A DNA stretch of 64,000 nt from Agapanthus africanus (taxonomy: Eukaryota; Streptophyta; Magnoliopsida; Asparagales; Amaryllidaceae). The first letter of the stretch is position 1, and the number at the start of each line of letters is the position of its first letter. Position numbers and translations under genes: made by a program. The notes beneath the pieces are model-generated. The model saw only the letters and a list, made by a program, of their open reading frames with translations, made no database searches and had not been told where the DNA came from. The stretch is from the NCBI GenBank assembly GCA_030015575.1, contig CM057337.1, positions 296,756,044 through 296,820,043 on the forward strand. The letters are read 5' to 3'. Positions 9,979 through 20,668 of the stretch are shown here, in pieces.

Positions 9979-12900
9979 CTAAGGCCATGTACTGGCGTAT
10001 CGAAGACCTATCATCTCGATCAGCCGCTCGAACTGAGTCTGGGGTAAAGCCTTCGTGAATGGGTCCGCTGTGTTGTCCTTTGTGTCCACTCTCCGCACCT
10101 CGATCTCCTGTCGATCAATGATCTCCCTGATCAGGTGATACCGCCTTAAGATGTGCCTGGATTTCTGATGGGACCTTGGTTCCTTCGCTAAAGCTATAGC
10201 CCCATTGTTATCGCAATACAAAGGTATTGGGTCAACAATGGACGGAACCACCTGAAGTTCACTAATGAACTTCTTAATCCAGACCGCCTCTTTTGCGGCA
10301 TCGCTTGCAGCAATGTATTCAGCCTCCATCGTCGAGTCTGCGACGGTATCCTGCTTGGAACTCCTCCAACATACCGCCCCTCCGTTGAGGGTAAACACAA
10401 AACCCGAGACGGACTTGCTATCATCTTTGTCACTCTGGAAGCTTGAATCGGTAAAGGACTCGACCCTGAGGTCTCCATTACCGTAAACCAGGAACATCTC
10501 CTTAGTCCTTCTCAGGTACTTGAGAATGTTCTTCACTGCTGTCCAGTGGTCCTCCCCTGGGTCTGACTGATACCGGCTTACTGCGCTCAACGCGTAAGCT
10601 ACATCTGGTCTTGTACATAGCATCGCATACATTATAGATCCTACCGCCGAAGAGTAGGGTATAGTGCTCATGCGAACCCTCTCCTCGTCAGTCTTAGGAG
10701 ACATCTTCTTGGAGAGGGTAATTCCGTGCAATGCGGGTATGTTACCGCGCTTGGAATCCTCCATACTAAATCTCTTTAGTACGGTCTCTATGTACCTGGA
10801 CTGTGAAAGTCCCAATAGTTTCTTGGATCTATCTCTATAGATCTTGATCCCCAGAATGTACGAGGCATCACCCAGGTCCTTCATGGAGAACCTTTGTGAC
10901 AAAAACAGCTTGACCGATTGTAGCATAGGAATGTCATTTCCTATCAAAAGAATGTCGTCCACGTACAAGACTAGGAATACGACAGTTCGTCCTACAATCT
11001 TCTTATATACACAGGGTTCATCTTCGTTCTTGATGAAATCAAATTCCTTGATTGCCTCATCAAAACAGATGTTCCAGCTCCGCGATGCCTGCTTTAATCC
11101 ATAAATGGATTTAAGCAACTTGCACACCTTTCCGCTGCTCCCACTGTCTACGAAACCTTCTGGTTGATCCATGTAAACGCACTCTTCCAAACAACCGTTT
11201 AGGAAAGCCGTTTTAACATCCATCTGCCAGATTTCATAGTCATGGAAGGCAGCAATGGCAAGTAAGATCCGAATGGATTTGAGCATAGCTACCGGAGAAA
11301 AAGTCTCGTCATAGTCCAAACCAGGTCTTTGACGGAAACCTTTTGCAACGAGCCTAGCTTTATAGGTTTCCACCTGCCCATCTACACCAAGTTTCCTTTT
11401 GTAGATCCATTTGCATCCAACGGGTTTTACCCCAGCTGGAGCAATATCCAAGGTCCACACTTTATTGGCGTACATGGACTCCATTTCGGATTGCATTGCT
11501 TCCTGCCACTTATCAGAGTCCCTACTGATAATGGCCTGCCTGAAACTGGTAGGGTCATCTTCTTCCAAGATGCAATCCTCTCGATCCCCGTCAATGAGAA
11601 AACCGTAGTATCTCTCGGGCGGATGAGAAATCCTACCAGATCTGCGGAGTGGCTGAGGTTCGTTTGGGGTCACTGAATCTAGCGGTTCCTCCAAATTTTC
11701 AGTTACATTTTGTGGTCGCTGAATTTCTTCCAGTTCTACCGAACTCCCACTAGCTTCTTTTGCAAGAAACTCCCTTTCTAAGAAGGTAGCGTGGCGAGAT
11801 ACAAACACCTTCTGTTCCTCAGTGTGGTAGAACAGATATCCTAGTGAGTCTTTAGGATATCCCACAAATTTACAGAGAACTGACCGTGCCTCCAACTTGT
11901 CCGGTTTCTGTGTTTTCACATAGGCCGGACAACCCCATATCTTAAATCGCTTAAGATACGGATTTCTTCCACTCCATATTTCATATGGAGTCTTAGGCAC
12001 TGATTTGGATGGAACATAGTTCAATAGGTACGCCGCTGTCTGAAGCGCATGTCCCCAAAATGAAAGAGGCAACTCAGCACTACTCATCATGGAGCGAACC
12101 ATATCCAGTAGGGTACGATTCCTCCGCTCCGAAACACCGTTGTGCTGTGGTGTATAAGGAGGAGTAAGCTGAGAGAGAATACCATTCTCTTTTAAGTAAT
12201 CTAGGAATTCCGTGCTTAAGTACTCCCCTCCCCTGTCAGACCGGAGGATCTTGATACTTTTGCCTGTCTGGTTCTCTACTTCATTTCTGAATTCCTTGAA
12301 TTTCTCAAAAGCTTCAGATTTGTGTTTCATCAGATACACATATCCGAACCTAGAGAGATCGTCAGTGAATGTGATGAAGTACGAGAACCCACCCCTTGCA
12401 TGTATAGACATCGGACCACACACATCACTGTGTATGAGTCCCAAGAGCTCTCTTGCTCTTTCTCCATGTCCGGTGAACGGAGATTTGGTCATCTTCCCTT
12501 TGAGACAAGACTGACAAGTTTCATAAGATGAAAACTCGAACGCATTCAAGAGTCCATCTTTATGCAACTTACTCGGTCTTTTCTCTCCGATATGACCAAG
12601 TCTACAATGCCACAAGTAGGATTCATTCGTATCTGAATTCTTCCTCTTGCGCGTGTTTTGTATATTGAGAACTGTATTCTGATTTAGAACGTAGATACCA
12701 TTAAACAGTGTACCCTCTGCAACCAGTACCTTATCAAGGTAAATGTTCATGATATTCTTTTCAAGAACAAACTTATATCTTTCTTTATCGAGTAAAGAAA
12801 CTGATATGATGTTGCAAACCATGGAGGGTACATAGTAGCAATCGTTCAAAATCATAGTCTTGCCATTTGGCAATACTAGGTGATATTCACCGACGGCTGC

Positions 12901-13305
12901 CGCATAAACTTGTGCTCCGTTCGCTACTCTGAGCGACATATCACCCGGTGCAACTTTCCTACTTTTTCTCAGTCCTTGTAATAAATTACAGATATGAGAT
13001 CCTGATCCGGTATCAAGTACCCAGGAGGTAGGGCTGACCGTAAAACAGTTCTCAATTACAAGAACACCTGAAGTAGATGCAAAACCATGCTTCTTCTTCG
13101 ACTGGGTATCCTGGAAATCCATACAATCCCCTTTCCCATTCTCATACTTATGACTGTTGTCACAAGTTAGAGCTGAACCAACTTTCCCCAGTCCCGAATA
13201 AGAATCCGGATCGGTCAAGCAATACATTTTATTATCTTGATTAGGGCGTGAAATGGTTGCTGCCTGGAGAGAGAGAAAAGAAACACTCAGCGTATGCTCT
13301 TGCAA
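9979..13305 (-). CDS. pol: Copia Pol polyprotein (protease, integrase, RT, RNase H), intact, without Gag
   Basis: A 1108-residue ORF with no internal stop, in copia domain order. The protease has its active Asp in LDTGSGS (about D98). The integrase has an HHCC zinc site (H233, H238, C264, C267) and catalytic D294, D357 and E393 with 35 residues between the last two. The reverse transcriptase has YVDD at 781-784. The RNase H has acidic residues at about D953, E994 and D1032. The C-terminus ends near FTKALPQTQFERL. The sequence is close to Angela/BARE-1 Pol. Such proteins are normally fused behind Gag with a zinc knuckle; here neither is present. The ATG at 13305 opens about 90 residues before the protease Asp. 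Residues 1-15 lie over a pyrimidine tract that looks like a 3' splice site, so the true N-terminus may differ (M27 is an alternative). The coding parts look fully functional. Confidence 0.93.
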   Translation of the reverse strand: MQEHTLSVSFLSLQAATISRPNQDNKMYCLTDPDSYSGLGKVGSALTCDNSHKYENGKGDCMDFQDTQSKKKHGFASTSGVLVIENCFTVSPTSWVLDTGSGSHICNLLQGLRKSRKVAPGDMSLRVANGAQVYAAAVGEYHLVLPNGKTMILNDCYYVPSMVCNIISVSLLDKERYKFVLEKNIMNIYLDKVLVAEGTLFNGIYVLNQNTVLNIQNTRKRKNSDTNESYLWHCRLGHIGEKRPSKLHKDGLLNAFEFSSYETCQSCLKGKMTKSPFTGHGERARELLGLIHSDVCGPMSIHARGGFSYFITFTDDLSRFGYVYLMKHKSEAFEKFKEFRNEVENQTGKSIKILRSDRGGEYLSTEFLDYLKENGILSQLTPPYTPQHNGVSERRNRTLLDMVRSMMSSAELPLSFWGHALQTAAYLLNYVPSKSVPKTPYEIWSGRNPYLKRFKIWGCPAYVKTQKPDKLEARSVLCKFVGYPKDSLGYLFYHTEEQKVFVSRHATFLEREFLAKEASGSSVELEEIQRPQNVTENLEEPLDSVTPNEPQPLRRSGRISHPPERYYGFLIDGDREDCILEEDDPTSFRQAIISRDSDKWQEAMQSEMESMYANKVWTLDIAPAGVKPVGCKWIYKRKLGVDGQVETYKARLVAKGFRQRPGLDYDETFSPVAMLKSIRILLAIAAFHDYEIWQMDVKTAFLNGCLEECVYMDQPEGFVDSGSSGKVCKLLKSIYGLKQASRSWNICFDEAIKEFDFIKNEDEPCVYKKIVGRTVVFLVLYVDDILLIGNDIPMLQSVKLFLSQRFSMKDLGDASYILGIKIYRDRSKKLLGLSQSRYIETVLKRFSMEDSKRGNIPALHGITLSKKMSPKTDEERVRMSTIPYSSAVGSIMYAMLCTRPDVAYALSAVSRYQSDPGEDHWTAVKNILKYLRRTKEMFLVYGNGDLRVESFTDSSFQSDKDDSKSVSGFVFTLNGGAVCWRSSKQDTVADSTMEAEYIAASDAAKEAVWIKKFISELQVVPSIVDPIPLYCDNNGAIALAKEPRSHQKSRHILRRYHLIREIIDRQEIEVRRVDTKDNTADPFTKALPQTQFERLIEMIGLRYASTWP
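13262..13290 (-). promoter_or_regulatory. Possible 3' splice acceptor before B1 protease
   Basis: On the minus strand a run of about 20 pyrimidines (TTTCTTTTCTCTCTCTCC) ends in CAG and is followed by GCAGCAACC. The AG is at 13264-13265. The A elements keep the same tract at the same place (in A3 it ends in CAG at 32341-32343). BARE and some other plant copia elements are known to use a spliced subgenomic RNA. Splicing here is inference. Confidence 0.4.
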
Positions 13306-13755
13306 GATTAGATTGGTTTATTAATTTATCTAACCAGGATGTCTCCCACTGTTTCCTCAAATTCTTCTTAAAACCTTTAAAAGAAGAACTAGCCGGGTTT
13401 TAATTCACGTCACAATACTTGCTTAACCTTTCAGCCAGGCTAGTGTTGGTACTTCGAGGGAGGTTTTCCAACGCTTTCGCGAAGTTCCTTAATTAAATAA
13501 CCTCTTTTCCCTGGGGGCGTAACCCCGCTAACACCTTTCTAGACACCTACTAGGTTTATAGCATTGATCGTTAAGTGAAAATAATCTCCCGAGAGTAAAC
13601 CAACTCATCAGTGGGATCGGGATCCAACTGTCATTGTGTGATAACCTAGATGGAATCCACTCTAGTCACCACACTCCAGAAGGTATGCTGAATCTGCAAG
13701 TTTCAGTTCTTTTGAAACTCCCGATATGGTTTTTGCCCCTAGGACCCAAGTGATC

Positions 13756-13940
13756 TTGACGGAGTCAACAAATCAAAGAGTCCTAGTCAAGTTCAACCTG
13801 TCATTATCTGGATTGCATTAAACCCACCCGCATAACCCTTGACGGAGTCAACAAGGTTATACGACTGTCCTAATCAATCCCATATACCGATACAAACAAG
13901 CAGCACTTAGCTACCGTACACTACGCCTTGACGGAGTCAA
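13756..13940 (-). other. Three spaced TTGAC-GTCAA hairpins in the B1 leader
   Basis: TTGAC, a 3-base loop and GTCAA occur at 13756-13768, 13839-13851 and 13928-13940. The spacings are 83 and 89 bp. The middle copy extends to CCTTG...CAAGG outside the stem. The motif reads the same on both strands because it is palindromic. Confidence 0.7.
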
Positions 13941-15269
13941 CAAACGCAGCACGAATACTAAGTGTTACTTGTAAGAAATGACAGAGGGCTACGGCTGGGT
14001 TTTTGGCGAAAAACCCGTTAACGTAATGAACTTGATATCGTTGAAGGAACCTGGTAGTCTTTTTGAAAAACATAGTGGCGAAAACATTTGCTAAAGAGGT
14101 CACTCCCTGCGAAGGGATCTCGGCTCTTTCCTCGTCGAGTGAGGTGCTGGGCATTCGTAAGATGAATACCTCGATGCAAAGCAAGAATAATCGACTATGG
14201 TGAAGTTATTACCCTGACGCAAAGTTTTGTTCAAGGGGTCACTCCCGGTGAAGGGATCTCGGCCCTTGCCTCGTCGACTGAGGTGCTGGGCATTCATAAC
14301 CGAATACCGCGATGCAAAACAAAAATGAACGTCCTTGCAATAACAGCTTTTTGAAAAATTGTTCCAACAACGTCTTTTAGGTTTATTTTCTTGCATTAGT
14401 TCTTTTAATGCGTCCCATCATTTAAATCCTACCATTGCAGAAAACAACCAAAATATGACGTACGCTTATGCCATTCGCATTCGCCACGGGGCCCCGTCAT
14501 CACCCGTTAGGTTACTTAACTAACGACAGAGCGGGGGCTGGGCTAGCGCGGCTGTAAAACATAAGCAACGCCTAAATAGAAAGCAATGATAGACATTACA
14601 GATCACAGATGAATACATTGGATATACTAGGAATCCGCAATGCGTTCGAGCCTGCAACGTAAAGCGGATTACACGGTCGCGGTGAATGGCCAATACCCCA
14701 CCCTAGACCCCTACGGGTGCGGCAAACTACCCGCCAAGCACCCGAAGCGAAGCAACCTCCCTCACCACCGTGAGTAGGCCACTCGGCACTTCGAGATACC
14801 CGGTAGTTTGTGCACCCCCTCCATGGGTCTATCCTAGGAGCAAAAACAGTAAAAAGAATTATACAATGACGGCTACAACCCCGACCCGGTTGTGCGGCCA
14901 AACAAATAATATTACATCAATTTACAAATTTACAAATGAATGAAAGAAAAACAACGCTCATCTCACATCCACCCCGGCCATTCACCCCGCGACAATCCAA
15001 TCCATTCATATCCACAAACCAATAACAATCACAGATCATGTATAACCCCGACTAATCGTCTTATAGCGATTAGCCGACGTTCAATACATGCAAGCATTAC
15101 AGATATAACCGATGTAGTTAAAGTGTAGCGAAGTTTCGAAAAATACGGATTTATAGGCCCCCAAAAGTAAATTTTAGTTCTGGAAAATCTGGGCATATAT
15201 TATATATCCTAAAAATCCCAAAATCAACACAGAAAGACACTGCACGAAAAACGAAGCAGAGAGGACATC

Positions 15270-15326
15270 AAACCGCGGCGCTTCCGCGGCACAAGCCTAC
15301 CTCATGCGGCGGAAGCGCGGTGGTTT
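15270..15326 (-). other. GC-rich hairpin downstream of the B1 primer site
   Basis: Arms CGCTTCCGC (15279-15287) and GCGGAAGCG (15309-15317) pair perfectly, and AAACC/GGTTT extend the stem outside. The sequence differs from the A-element hairpin, but its position about 190-250 bases after the primer site and its pairing are kept. Confidence 0.65.
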
Positions 15327-15516
15327 AGACAAATCTCTGTGTCGTTTTTCATGGGTGTTTTTAGAAAACCCTGAGATGAATTTACAAATATAAAGTTTTC
15401 TATTTTGAGCAGAAAAAATTTCAACAGAAACTAGGGTTTTACAAAAGTTCGGTTTTTGGATTTTCGGTTTCGAAACTTCGTTACACTTCACTACCTAGCT
15501 AGTTTGAGTTTAGTTA

Positions 15517-15529
15517 GGCTCTGATACCA
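15517..15529 (-). other. Primer-binding site of B1 (initiator tRNA-Met)
   Basis: The minus strand reads TGGTATCAGAGCC, separated from the LTR end by one base. It is complementary to the 3' end of initiator tRNA-Met. Confidence 0.9.
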
Positions 15530-15530
15530 C

Positions 15531-17558
15531 TGTTGGGTCCACGTTGCCCACCCCGGTGCTTGCGGGGAGGCGGAAAACATAATAAAAATCCGATTTTTAA
15601 TGACTTAGGCAACATGGACCGAGCTTGTGAGGATCTTTGCTAAACGAAAACTAGCTAAAGTAAACTAACAACTAAGTAAGTTGTAGAAAGGTTATACCTT
15701 GAGCTCGAACTCCTTCTCTCCTTGCTCGTCGGAATGGTAGAAAGAGTTCACCTTGCTTGTCTTCATCCGTCAAAGAAAGATCCACTTGAAAGCCACCACC
15801 TTTAGCTTCAACTCCAAGCTAGGAGTAACTAGAGTGCAAGAAATGCTAAGGCTTGAACCCTAGAAGTGAGTAGAGAAGATCAAGAGAGGGTTTTTCTCAA
15901 GCTTTTTGTTTCTCAACACATGAGAGGGAGAGAGCTTGAGGGAGAGGATGAGCAAGAGAGAGAAAAGATATGAGAGAATGAGAAAATAGTGAGCCTTTCT
16001 CACTAATATGTGAGGATAATTCTAATTAGATAATTAGCTTGAAAATTGTCATGATAAATCATGAATTGACCATTATCATTTTATTTTTTGCAAAGATCAA
16101 AGAGCATCTTCCAAATGAAATGATTATGGTCAAGTTGTCAACATGGTCAACAAGTCAATGAAGTCAAATTGTCAACAACAACCATGCACAATAATTAAGC
16201 TAATTATCAATTAACAATAATCCACACAAAATCAATAGGGTTAATAAAATGACAAAGGCCATTAACCCTAAACAAGGTCCTCTCCCCCAATCTCAAGCAA
16301 CTGTGCATACGCACCCGCATTCGTGATCCGAGGAACACGAACAGAATGAGAAAAACCAATCTCAAATCATATACTAGGATCCGGCTTAAACCAAAGCCCG
16401 CTAGTATAAACTGTCCGGACAGCAAACGTGCACAAGTGCGCGGATGCGAACGAACCCTGTCGCAAAACCATGCGACCTCTACTCGTTTTGCCTAAAGGCG
16501 AATAGCTCTCTGTGTGGGACTCTAAAGACTCGACACTACGCTGGCAGTGGGTTTAACCACAGACCGCAAGCGGCACTAGCTGTACGTAACGGTCCCCAGG
16601 TAGATGTCGATAAGAAGACTGACGAGGTGAACCCCATCTGCACTCCTACTGAGCCTGTATGTGACAATCTCCGTACAGTCCGGTCTGTTCGTCTGATACA
16701 TCGCATGGCGGGCCTAGGGGGCGGTAAACGTCAGTCCCCTAATAGCGGTACAAGTCGTGTCGGAGTGAAGCCCAATACACCCTGAGATAACACTGGAAAC
16801 CTACCAGTATATCTCGCTTGCCCTGGCCAGGGACTACTCGTGTAATGGCTCTCCTAGACACAGCGCGATGTCAACCCCCAATACCGGGAGAGACGAATCC
16901 TGTCTAACCGTCACTGCCTCCAAGTGCTTCGGGACTGCTCCCAACTACTACCTGTTTGCACGACTCAGTAGAGCCGTGGTAGGGTAGCAATCAAAGAACA
17001 GTGGGAACACACTCGAGGCGAAGTGACAGTGTCAAGTCAGCGGACTAAGCTGTACTCATGTCACCTGGGAACTGATAACTGACGATAGGTATAATACCAA
17101 CCATCAGTTCCCGACGAGTCCTGTCCAGTGTACTCGTAACCTAACGAGCACCCGCATACTATCTCAAGTACGACGTACTGACGGCTGTGGGACAGACCGT
17201 CTCCCGAGCTGGGATGAGAAGCGCATACGCTAGTCTACTCCGGAGTATCGATGCCCTATCTCGATACTCCCACGACTAGGGACGTGTATAAGGATGTGCT
17301 TGTAGATTACCCAGCCCCCACGAGTGTGATCGCCATCACAACGCCGGTAATCAAGCAAAGATCCTAAGGGCTCTACTAATGCGTATAGGTGATATAATAA
17401 ATAAACACACATGTACACATTAAAGCAGAGACAAACCAAGTAGCATACTACTATATTGAGCAAGATTGTCTGTACAACTGTGAATATCCCAAGCTTCCAT
17501 CAAGTAATATACATACTAGTATGATACAGTAATGGCCTCTAGGGCATATACACCAACA
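15531..17558 (-). repeat. 5' LTR of element B1
   Basis: It has intact TG...CA ends (plus view TGTTGGGTCC...CCAACA) and is followed by the ATGCT target duplication. It would hold the promoter for B1. Compared with 7928-9964 it shows one C/T difference near 16080 and one G-run length difference near 16718, plus the different terminus. Confidence 0.92.
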
Positions 17559-19270
17559 ATGCTAGTACAGTTTTGTTTTATATGTACATTTGATTTTGCG
17601 GGGCGAGCGTCCGACATGTGGACTGCCGTCACTGCCTGTTTGTATTATTCTTTTGTGGCACGACCAGGTTGCGGTCGATGTACCCGTTGTATGTATATTT
17701 TACTTTCTGTACCAGGATTACCCCGCGGAGGGGTGCACAGATAGCCAGGTTCTAGAGGGCAACGGGCCCGCATCTCATGGCATTGAGACGGAGGGGGCTT
17801 CACTCTAGAATTAGCGGGCTATTCGCCGCACTCGTAGGGGGTACAGGTTGACCCAGGAGGGGTGCCTAAGTTACCGGATTCCGTGAAGTGTTGGGTGGTC
17901 CATTCACGTTGCTGAAGGGGGCTGCCTCGCTTCAGGTTTTGGCGGGTGACTTGCCGCGCCCGTAGGGGTCTAGGTTTTTCATTGCACAGGCTATCCACAC
18001 GACCAGGGGAACGTCGGGTTTCAGTAGCGGCTCTATGAAACCCGGGGATCCCAGATATCTGTATTGTTCTGTGATGCTGGTTACATTTCTGTGATGTTGC
18101 ATTTTATCACGCCTTGAGCGAAAATTATATATTATATATATATTAGTAGATGTTGTATATGTTTTGCATCCGCGCTAGTCCAGTCCCCGCTCTGTCGTTA
18201 GTTAAGTAACCTAACGGGTGATGACGGGACCCAGTGGCGAATGCGGATGGCATATACGTACATCATTATTTTCGTTCTTTTGTGGTGTGATAAATTGATG
18301 AGACTGCGTTGATTCGGATCAATGCAAGATAAACAAACCTATTCTGATGTTGTTGGAACATTTTTCAAAAAGCTGTTATTGCAAGGATGTTCTCTTTTGT
18401 TTTGCACAGTGGTATTTAGTTGGAATATCCTGCTCCTCAGTCGACGAGGCAAGGGCCGAGATCCCTTCACCGGGAGTGACCCCTTGGACAGAAGTTTGCG
18501 TCAGGGCAATAACTTCACTATAGCCGATTGCCTTTTGCTTTGCATCGTGGTATTCAGTTGGAATATCCTGCACCTCATTCTATGGGGAAAGAGCCGAGAT
18601 CCCTTCACCCGGAGTGACCTCTTTAGCAAAGGTTTTCGTTACTATATTTTTGTAAAAGGCTATGCAGTTCCTTCAACGATATCAAGTTCATTACGTTAAA
18701 AGTTCTTCGCCAAAAACTAGACGTAGCCCTCCGTCATTTCTTACAAGTATTACTTAGTATTCGTGCTGCGTTTGTTGACTGTGTCAAGGCGTAGTGTGCG
18801 GTAGCTAAGTAGTGTTTGTTTGTAGCATATTAATGGGATTGGTTAGGACAGTCGTGCGGCCTTGTTGACTGTGTCAAGGGCTCGTACGGGTGGGTTTAAT
18901 GCAATCCAGGATAATGACGGGTTGAACTTGACTAGGACTCTTTGATTTGTTGACTGTGTCAAGGTCACTTGAGTCCTAGGGGTAAAAATCACATCGGGAG
19001 TTTCTAAAGAAACTGAAACTTGCCAGGCATGCGCATACCTTCTGGAGTGTGGTGACGTGAATGGATTCTGTCACGTTATCATGCGATGATAGTTGGATCC
19101 CGATTCCCACTGATGAGTTGGTTTACTCCTCAGGTGATCCCGACTAATTCTTCTTTCAGGTTTGGGGAAGAATTTGACGTTACAGTGGGAGGTTTCCAGA
19201 TTAGACAATGTGATAACCATTCTGATCTAGGTTAGAGTGCACGCTGAGTGTTTCTTTTCTCTCTCTCTTT
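17559..19270 (+). other. A1 leader, second segment
   Basis: Continuation of A1 after B1. It is non-coding and homologous to A3 30633-32340. It contains short GGGTNACTTGCCGC-type repeats around 17810-17965, a CGTTAG...CTAACG inverted repeat near 18195-18216, the duplicated CCGAGATCCCTTCACC block (gag of GAGATC at 18458 and 18596) and three TTGAC...GTCAA hairpins (18775-18962). Small ORFs here are not conserved in frame among A1, A2 and A3. Confidence 0.8.
18775..18962 (+). other. Three spaced TTGAC-GTCAA hairpins in the A1 leader
   Basis: Copies at 18775-18787, 18865-18877 and 18950-18962 (arms TTGAC and GTCAA, loop TGT). The spacings of 90 and 85 bp are nearly those of B1, A2 and A3, while the loop base sequence differs. 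Confidence 0.7.
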
Positions 19271-20668
19271 GGCTGCGACCATTGACCCGACCCTGGACTA
19301 TGACTCAGTGACCAAGTTAACCGAACCTTCTTAACACTGGCTTTTGGATTGTCAGAGTTGGAAACCTCATTGCCACTCCTACTTTTACCCATTTCTCCAG
19401 GACACCCCGTAATACTAGGAACGTCCACTTATATTGGACAAAACCATCGTATGGTTATATACGAATTCGAAGGAATTCGAGGATGGTTTCCGGTTCTGGA
19501 GAAAACGAATAGGACTATTCAGTTGTCTTTTCCTTTCACCTTCTCTCATTGCGAGTACTCCTTGGTTTAGAAGATAGTACACCTATTATGCAAATTGGAT
19601 AGTCTTCTTCCAAACCATAGGCAGGTGCCGACCGGTAGGGAATAAAGAAAACCAATTAGCCTAAATGGTGTACAGAAGGTATTAAGTTAAGACAAAGAAA
19701 GGGATTAGTAAGAGGGCAAAGTAAACTGCGACTGCTATTCACGACCAAACCAAGTATTTCTTCGCCAATCCTAAATCACCTTTGTATTTCTCCAGGACAC
19801 TCCATATCACTACGAAGATCCCAAGTTTATTGGATAATCCATCGTATGGTTATATACGAACTCGAAAGGAACTTGTTCCAGTTCGGGGATGGATCCTGGT
19901 TCAGGAGAAATAGGAATAAGGTTTATTCGGTTGTCTTTTATCTTCACCTTCTCTCGTATTGCGAGTGCTCCTAGGATTAGGACAGTACACCCATTATTCT
20001 TATTGGATAGTCTTCTTCCAAACCATAGGCTGGTGCCGAACGGTAGGGAAGGAAGAAAACCATTTGGCCTAAAGGGGTGTGCAGAAGGTAATGACTAAAG
20101 ACATATAAAGGGATTTGGAGAGATGGCAAAGAATTATACGGTTACAGTTGTGAATCTGGATAATGGAAGAGGCATTACTAGGAATATCCGGATACCCCAT
20201 CGAAACATTTCAATGTTTCAGTTTCACCGTGTACTGTTAAAAGAAAACTGATTTCCCAATTAGACACTTGCTCCAGGGTATGTATTTACCAGGTTGGATT
20301 CTCACATCTGTATGGCTTTACAGATAATGAGTGGGAGTAAGTTATTGGGAATTAGGTGATCATCCTCATTATATCGGGATTCGTTGTAATTGGTGATATT
20401 TGAGGAAATCACCTGGGTTGTTTGCTGGACGGCAAATATTTGGTTTTGAATATCCTTTGTTATGCACCAATTTCAAATTGATATATCTGTATGTCTATTT
20501 TTATAGAGTGAGATATACCCTTTTGAAATAATGCCTGTGACATTTACCTATATCAGTGGATGGTTAGGTAAGGAGTATTAAACAGCGGTGTAATTCTTCA
20601 TAACCATAGTACAGTTTTCGACCTACAACACACAGGGAATGAGTTATTACACTCAGGGGACTTATACA
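19271..20668 (+). pseudogene. A1 decayed copia pol, 5' part
   Basis: Homologous to the protease/integrase part of pol but with stops in every frame. It matches A3 32341-33737 closely. It includes an internal direct duplication of period about 394 bp (the word TTTCTCCAGGACAC at about 19393 and 19787), which is shared by A2 and A3 and so predates their split. It is cut at 20668 by A2, whose ATACA duplication is 20664-20668. Confidence 0.7.

Larger units (their letters stand above)
13306..15516 (-). other. B1 non-coding leader, no gag
   Basis: About 2.2 kb between primer site and pol with no Gag-like ORF; the longest ORF is 101 codons and shows no family signature. In transcription order it holds a GC-rich hairpin (15326-15270), a duplicated block containing GGTGAAGGGATCTCGG (near 14260-14240 and 14120-14100), and three hairpins with TTGAC/GTCAA arms (13940-13756). 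The same modules occur in the A elements although their LTRs are diverged. Confidence 0.85.
7928..17558 (-). mobile_element. Element B1: very young Angela/BARE-type copia element, gag-less
   Basis: A complete 9.6-kb insertion with LTRs of 2037 and 2028 bp, primer site, polypurine tract, one intact Pol ORF and ATGCT target duplications at 7923-7927 and 17559-17563. Apart from one end, the two LTRs differ by about one substitution and one single-base indel, so it inserted very recently. The Pol sequence matches the Angela/BARE/Wis branch of Tork-type copia. The 2.2 kb where gag should lie has no Gag-like ORF. It would therefore need Gag from another element. Confidence 0.92.

Noticed and set aside
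14596..14901. 101-codon minus-strand ORF in the B1 leader as a candidate gag
   Set aside because: No Gag signature or zinc knuckle, Trp/Cys/Gly-rich in an irregular way, and disrupted in the homologous A leaders.
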